A stretch of DNA of 64,000 nt from assembly GCA_029309925.1 (NCBI GenBank), contig JARKND010000005.1:434001-498000 (forward strand), read 5' to 3'. Below are positions 60,309 to 64,000 of the stretch, in pieces. Under the pieces are notes generated by a model. That model made no database searches, was not told the DNA's origin, and saw nothing but the letters and a program-made list of their open reading frames with translations. How positions within the stretch are numbered: position 1 is the stretch's first letter; every line of letters begins with the position of its first letter. Position numbers and translations under genes: made by a program. The stretch comes from Fulvivirgaceae bacterium JP3-4. Its GTDB lineage: Bacteria > Bacteroidota > Bacteroidia > Cytophagales > Cyclobacteriaceae.

Positions 60309-60508
60309 TGTTTTGTCGATTTGAGTTCATGAGCAAAAACAATTTGCTGACTATACTGCAAATACATTGTTGCATTAAGCTCTAATTGCATAGCGATAGG
60401 CTCATCTAACAGGAAGTCGACTTTGCCAATTTTTGGAGTAAGCACGAAATGATCACGTACCTCGGGGGCGCCAGCCTGTGACAATATTAATTGGCCTTTT
60501 ACAACCAT
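60305..60508 (-). CDS. Island small soluble protein
   Basis: This 67-residue protein starting MVVKGQLILSQAGAPEVRDH has no signal peptide or membrane segment and no recognised domain. It is the first gene of the minus-strand unit and overlaps the DUF4282-like gene by 4 bases. It is divergent from the Ig-like gene, with 45 bases between the start codons that must hold both promoters. It could be a truncated remnant of a longer protein. Confidence 0.45.
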   Translation of the reverse strand: MVVKGQLILSQAGAPEVRDHFVLTPKIGKVDFLLDEPIAMQLELNATMYLQYSQQIVFAHELKSTKQ

Positions 60509-60553
60509 ATCTTTAACAGTAGTTTTTCTAGAATTAGCTTGAACTAGATCGGT

Positions 60554-61264
60554 ATGAAAACAATCATTGCATTCATTTGTGTCATAATTTTTTTAAGCCA
60601 TCATTCTTTTTGCCAAAGCATATCAAACGTCATTGCGACCCAGCAAGGAAATAATGCATTGATCTCGTATGATCTAAACGGAACTCCAGGTAATAGTTAT
60701 TACGTGAGATTATCGTACTCGACAGACGGAGGTCAAACTTTTGGAAATGAGCTAACACAGGTATCTGGTGATGTGAAAGGAGGCGTGAAGCCGGGTACTG
60801 GAAAAAAGATCACATGGGCGGCTGATAAAGAGGTCAATTACTTGAACAGTTCTGTGATTTTTAAGGTTGAGGCCGAGACGCGAAAAGCAAATGCAAAGCC
60901 GGTTACGATTGATAATGTGACGGTGGAAATTGTGACCGCAACGCGAAATGGCGAAGACGTGATCATTGACTTTAAGGTAGTCCAGAATTCAGAACGGGAA
61001 ATTCTAAACATTAACTTGATGCATGATTCGAAACTTACAGCTCAGGATGGCACCCAATACGCACCGGTAAATGGTAAATTGGGAACAAGTATCATGGGCA
61101 CTTACTGGACTAAGGATGTTGAATGTCAAAAAGGAATTCCTGCAAAGGGATCAATTTCATTCAAAGTTGATAACAATGATGTTGTGTTCTTGGCTTTGAA
61201 AATCGATTTGTACTGCAGATCCTCGACCTTAAGCTTTGTTCTCAGAAACGTGCCAATTCAATGA
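60554..61264 (+). CDS. Exported Ig-like protein coupled to the caspase-fold protease
   Basis: The protein has 236 residues with a signal peptide (IIAFICVIIFLSHHSFCQ). The first domain (about 22-105) follows a pattern common in exported Bacteroidota proteins: NNALISYDLNGTPGNSYYVR, STDGGQTF, VSGDVKGGVKPGTGKKITW, an Ig/fibronectin-like sandwich. The second half is another beta-rich domain (VEIVTATRNGEDVIIDFKV). Its stop overlaps the start of the protease gene (ATGA, 61261-61264), so the two are translated together and probably act together, for example as an anchor or adaptor. No catalytic motif was seen. Confidence 0.7.
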   Translation: MKTIIAFICVIIFLSHHSFCQSISNVIATQQGNNALISYDLNGTPGNSYYVRLSYSTDGGQTFGNELTQVSGDVKGGVKPGTGKKITWAADKEVNYLNSSVIFKVEAETRKANAKPVTIDNVTVEIVTATRNGEDVIIDFKVVQNSEREILNINLMHDSKLTAQDGTQYAPVNGKLGTSIMGTYWTKDVECQKGIPAKGSISFKVDNNDVVFLALKIDLYCRSSTLSFVLRNVPIQ

Positions 61265-62271
61265 AGTTCATTACAATAATAGTGGCGACTTTTGTCATAT
61301 ATCCTTTATGCGCCCAAAATTTTTCGGGTGAAGCAAAGGCTATAAGTTTCAAATTTGGAGTCGGCCCTAACATTGTTGGATACACAAATGCTGTCAGCAT
61401 GAAAATCCGGCAAGATGAAACCTTTTCATCCACAAGTCAACCAATTCGCTTTTCTGTCGGCAAACCCACTGATAACAAAAGCGAAACAAGTATTCGGACA
61501 ATTAGTACGGTCGCCACGCAAAGTAATGAAGCAATACCCGAGTACGAAATCTCTATACCAAAGTATTATAGTTTAATAATCGGAATAAACGACTATCAAT
61601 TTGATAATAGCAACCTGAGGGATTTGAGCAAAGCAGTTGACGATGCGACAACACTCTACCAAACCCTAACAACAACCTTCACCTTCCAAAGGGAGAATTC
61701 AACATTACTACTTAATGCTTCGAGAAAGGAAATATTGCACAATCTTGAAACACTGGCGTCAGTAATAACGCCAAAGGACAATCTACTCATCTTTTACGCT
61801 GGCCATGGTGTGTGGGATGAGAAGATCAAAGTAGGCTATTGGCTTCCATCAGACTCGAAGCCTGATGACAAATCGAATTGGATTTCGAACAGTACGATCC
61901 GTGATTATATAGCGGGTATACCATCAAAACATACACTGTTGATTACAGATGCGTGCTTTAGTGGAAGCATTTTTAAGACCAGAGACGCCAATCTCTCTGA
62001 TGTAGCCATGTCAAGTCTTTATCGCTTGCCAAGCCGTAAAGCAATGACCAGCGGAACCTTGTCCATAGTGCCCGATGAAAGTAAATTTATGCATTACTTT
62101 ATTAAACGCCTGCTTGATACTGCCGGAAAGTACATCAGCACAAGGCAATTGTTCTTCGGCCTGGAAACTGCAGTCCTCAACAATACAAATACAGTTCCGC
62201 AATTCGGTGTGATTCAGGATACAGGAGATGAAGGTGGAGAGTTCATTTTTATAAGACACGATAAAAAGTAA
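61261..62271 (+). CDS. Exported caspase-fold (C14) cysteine protease
   Basis: The protein has 336 residues: a signal peptide (MKFITIIVATFVIYPLCAQ), a ~75-residue low-complexity linker, then a caspase/metacaspase-like domain from about residue 100 (YYSLIIGINDYQFDNSNLRD). The catalytic dyad is intact: His 182 in FYAGHG and Cys 232 in TDACFSG, with VGYWLPSD between them as in the p20 subunit. Specificity is unknown; prokaryotic metacaspases usually cut after Arg or Lys. Export makes it unlike cytosolic abortive-infection caspases. It is coupled by a 4-base overlap to the Ig-like gene and ends at a strong terminator. Confidence 0.88.
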   Translation: MKFITIIVATFVIYPLCAQNFSGEAKAISFKFGVGPNIVGYTNAVSMKIRQDETFSSTSQPIRFSVGKPTDNKSETSIRTISTVATQSNEAIPEYEISIPKYYSLIIGINDYQFDNSNLRDLSKAVDDATTLYQTLTTTFTFQRENSTLLLNASRKEILHNLETLASVITPKDNLLIFYAGHGVWDEKIKVGYWLPSDSKPDDKSNWISNSTIRDYIAGIPSKHTLLITDACFSGSIFKTRDANLSDVAMSSLYRLPSRKAMTSGTLSIVPDESKFMHYFIKRLLDTAGKYISTRQLFFGLETAVLNNTNTVPQFGVIQDTGDEGGEFIFIRHDKK

Positions 62272-62305
62272 GGCAGTCGATTTTGATTTCGACTGCCTTT
62301 GTTTT
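62271..62305. terminator. Terminator of the caspase gene
   Basis: AGGCAGTCGA (62271-62280) pairs with TCGACTGCCT (62289-62298), followed by TTGTTTT. The left arm starts inside the stop codon region of the caspase gene. On the other strand the hairpin is followed by TTTTTA, so it may also stop transcription arriving from rng. Confidence 0.9.
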
Positions 62306-62307
62306 GA

Positions 62308-62593
62308 CACCTTCCAAAGTCCCTTCAGGGGACTTAGTGATTATTCAACCGGTTCAAACTTCGGTGTGCTCGTCTGCAAATTAATTTCCTCCCCCTCCTT
62401 ATTCAGAAACTTAAACTCCACGATCGCCATGGATGTGTCCTGCACAAGTTTTATCCAGCGCTTGTACTTGAAATACCAGCGCATGCGTTGTGAGATCAGC
62501 CCTTTGGTGAAGTAAGCGTACAGGTACGGGTGCACCGCCAGCACAAGATCTTTTTCGTTTTGTTTTACGAGCAGGTGCTCGATGTTTGTCTCT
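62308..62593 (-). repeat. Proximal copy of the rng 3'-end direct repeat (intact)
   Basis: This is the counterpart of 58775-59060. It contains the functional end of rng plus about 33 bases of 3' flank with the palindrome CCCTTCAGGGGACTTAG, and it forms the right edge of the accessory island. Confidence 0.9.
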
Positions 62594-63924
62594 ATAAGGT
62601 CGGAAGTAAGGATCGATGCCGAAATCTTTCCTGTTCCGTTACAGGTAGGACAAACCTCTTTCGTTGCGATGTTCATCTGCGGGCGTACACGCTCGCGGGT
62701 GATCTGCATCAACCCGAACTTTGAAAGCGGAAGAACGGTAGACTTGGCTTTGTCGTCCATCATCTCCTCTTTCATCACTTTGTAAATGAGTTTCTTGTTG
62801 TCAAGGTTCTTCATATCGATGAAGTCGATGACAATAATTCCACCCATATCGCGCAAGCGAAGCTGACGGGCAATTTCTTTAGCTGCTTCTACGTTAACCG
62901 AAAGTGCAGTTGTCTCCTGATTTTCCTCGCGGTTGGATTTGTTACCACTGTTCACATCGATCACGTGAAGTGCTTCCGTGTGTTCGATGATGAGGTACCC
63001 ACCACCTCGTAAACTTACGGTTGTTCCGAAGCCAGACTTGATCTGCTTCTCGATGCCGTAGTGTTCGAAGATCTTGGCTTTACCATTGTAGAATTTTACA
63101 ATCTTCTCCTTGTCAGGCGCAATGGTCTGAATGTACTTGCGTACTTCTTCAAACATCTTCTTGTCGTCAACATGAACATTGTCGAAAGACTCATTCAGGA
63201 GGTCGCGGAGGATGGATGAAGTTTTGTCAAGCTCTCCGATAATTTTTTCGCGCGGACCGGCATTGGGAAGACGCGTCATGCCTTGCTCCCAGGTTTTCAC
63301 CAGGTTGCGAAGGTCGCGGTCGAGCTCCGCAACTTCTTTGTTTTCTGCAACGGTGCGAATGATGACACCGAAGTTCGCAGGCTTGATAGACTGAATCAAA
63401 CGAAGAAGGCGTTTGCGTTCTTCGCTGCTCGTGATTTTTTTGGAAACGCTTACAGCATTGCTGAAAGGCACCAGCACCAGGTATCGCCCGGCTAGTGACA
63501 ACTCACAGGATAATCGTGGCCCTTTTGTAGAGATCGGCTCTTTCACGACCTGAACCGGAATCATTTGATTCTTCGACAACTGCTGGGTGATTTTCCCATG
63601 CTTATCGATATCTGGCTCCGGATTGAACTTGTCGAGATTCGCACCATTCATCTTCTTGCCCCGAACCAGTTTCGTAAACTTTTGAAGTGAACTGAACTGT
63701 GGTCCGAGATCGAGGTAGTGTAAAAAGGCGTCCTTTTCATACCCTACATCGATGAAGGCTGCATTCAATCCAGGAACCACTTTCTTGACGGTTCCGAGGT
63801 AAATATCACCTACGTTGAATTTGCTTCCTTCGGCTTCGTGATGGAATTCAACCAGCGTCTTGTCTTTGAGAAGGGCTATACGACATCCGTCTTGAGTGCC
63901 ACTAATAATTAGTTCGTTACTCAA
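62341..63924 (-). CDS. rng: Ribonuclease E/G family endoribonuclease
   Basis: This 527-residue, complete RNase G has an S1 domain (residues about 35-130; VGDIYLGTVKKVVPGLNAAFIDVG), the first half of the catalytic core (PISTKGPRLSCELSLAGRYL), the catalytic metal site GGIIVIDFIDM (Asp near 367), and the zinc-link CPTCNGTG (Cys 425 and 428). It cuts single-stranded RNA near 5' monophosphates in rRNA processing and mRNA decay. The last 83 codons are duplicated at 58809-59060. The normal length indicates the enzyme is intact despite the neighbouring island. Confidence 0.95.
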   Translation of the reverse strand: MSNELIISGTQDGCRIALLKDKTLVEFHHEAEGSKFNVGDIYLGTVKKVVPGLNAAFIDVGYEKDAFLHYLDLGPQFSSLQKFTKLVRGKKMNGANLDKFNPEPDIDKHGKITQQLSKNQMIPVQVVKEPISTKGPRLSCELSLAGRYLVLVPFSNAVSVSKKITSSEERKRLLRLIQSIKPANFGVIIRTVAENKEVAELDRDLRNLVKTWEQGMTRLPNAGPREKIIGELDKTSSILRDLLNESFDNVHVDDKKMFEEVRKYIQTIAPDKEKIVKFYNGKAKIFEHYGIEKQIKSGFGTTVSLRGGGYLIIEHTEALHVIDVNSGNKSNREENQETTALSVNVEAAKEIARQLRLRDMGGIIVIDFIDMKNLDNKKLIYKVMKEEMMDDKAKSTVLPLSKFGLMQITRERVRPQMNIATKEVCPTCNGTGKISASILTSDLIETNIEHLLVKQNEKDLVLAVHPYLYAYFTKGLISQRMRWYFKYKRWIKLVQDTSMAIVEFKFLNKEGEEINLQTSTPKFEPVE

Positions 63925-63965
63925 AACACAAAATGGTTAAGTTAAAAAAGATGTGTATAGAATGA

Positions 63966-63990
63966 CGGCAAGGCTAGAGACACCTTGCCG
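63966..63990 (-). terminator. Hairpin upstream of rng
   Basis: CGGCAAGG (63966-63973) pairs with CCTTGCCG (63983-63990) over a 9-base loop. Reading on the minus strand it is followed, after about 17 bases, by TTTTTT. It is likely the terminator of a minus-strand gene lying just outside the window. Positions 63925-63965 hold the rng leader. Confidence 0.55.
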
Positions 63991-64000
63991 CCAAGGGAAG

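Larger units (their letters stand above)
59061..62307. mobile_element. Accessory island at the 3' end of rng, flanked by direct repeats
   Basis: These 3.25 kb lie between two direct copies of the rng 3' end. Base composition is visibly more AT-rich than either flank. It carries one chimeric ORF, three small genes on the minus strand and a coupled two-gene unit (Ig-like protein, caspase-fold protease) on the plus strand. The structure recalls integrative elements that insert in a gene's 3' end and restore it, but no integrase, transposase or terminal inverted repeat was seen, so the mechanism is open; a segmental duplication is the alternative. Confidence 0.6.

Noticed and set aside
1-64000. 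tRNA and rRNA genes
   Set aside because: I scanned the intergenic gaps for cloverleaf patterns with GGTTCGA-type T-loops and CCA-adjacent stems and found none; a covariance search would settle it.

Overview
The window looks like chromosome from a Bacteroidota member, most likely a Cytophagales (Chryseolinea/Ohtaekwangia-like) soil or freshwater bacterium. The evidence is the -7 promoter motifs of the form TAnnTTTG, the weak use of Shine-Dalgarno sequences, many signal-peptide and lipoprotein genes ending in SAQ/ANAQ, OmpA proteins with PD40 repeats, a patatin-Omp85 fusion, a Lys/Ala/Pro-rich DksA-like protein, and dispersed repeats typical of the phylum (CCCCTAAATCCCCTAAAGGGGACTTT; GCATCCCATCGGGATGC; CTCTGCGCCTCTGCGGTGA). 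This assignment comes from gene content only; no rRNA or tRNA gene was seen.

Layout. 1-7.6 kb: two unknown exported proteins, an AlkC-type DNA alkylation repair gene paired with a DUF763 gene, an MBL-fold hydrolase, a tandem pair of small exported paralogues and a lipoprotein. 7.7-14.3 kb: a large GAF-domain protein, a lipoprotein overlapping a PrsW-like membrane protease, a thioredoxin-fold protein, a nitroreductase and two paralogous barrel-like lipoproteins. 14.2-22.3 kb: a repeat cluster, an amidohydrolase, a TPR protein with a lipid kinase, RDD and DinB proteins, an M14 carboxypeptidase, a 3 x 165 bp repeat array and thiol peroxidase. 22.9-28.7 kb: a co-oriented cluster of a glycosidase-like/FGE-like fusion, DUF3500, a Cys-type sulfatase and a VOC protein. 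28.8-38 kb, minus strand: hutG-hutF with a GNAT gene; a cell-wall pair (GH3 and PBP4) with DinB; rluB-scpB; a DksA-like gene. 38-54.5 kb, plus strand: isoaspartyl peptidase, a MITE-like element, lysA, dsbD, an M23 peptidase, a patatin-type outer-membrane protein, two OmpA proteins, an aldehyde dehydrogenase and an AsmA protein. 54.9-58.4 kb, minus strand: DUF1801, higBA and a large exported protein.

The most unusual region is 58.8-62.6 kb. A complete ribonuclease G gene (62341-63924, minus strand) is followed by about 3.2 kb of visibly AT-rich DNA, and this DNA is bounded on its far side by a second, decayed copy of the last ~84 codons of the same gene plus its 3' flank (58775-59060 versus 62308-62593, about 95 percent identical by eye). 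The island holds three small genes on the minus strand (two of them membrane proteins) and, divergently, an exported Ig-like protein translationally coupled to an exported caspase-fold (C14) protease with an intact His/Cys dyad. It looks like an accessory module inserted at the 3' end of rng, with no integrase or transposase visible. This is my candidate for an undescribed system.

Other points of interest are an FGE-like domain lacking its catalytic cysteines next to a Cys-type sulfatase, a lipoprotein whose C-terminus is written by a dispersed repeat, a 448 bp element with long imperfect terminal inverted repeats upstream of lysA, and a perfect palindrome over the higBA promoter.
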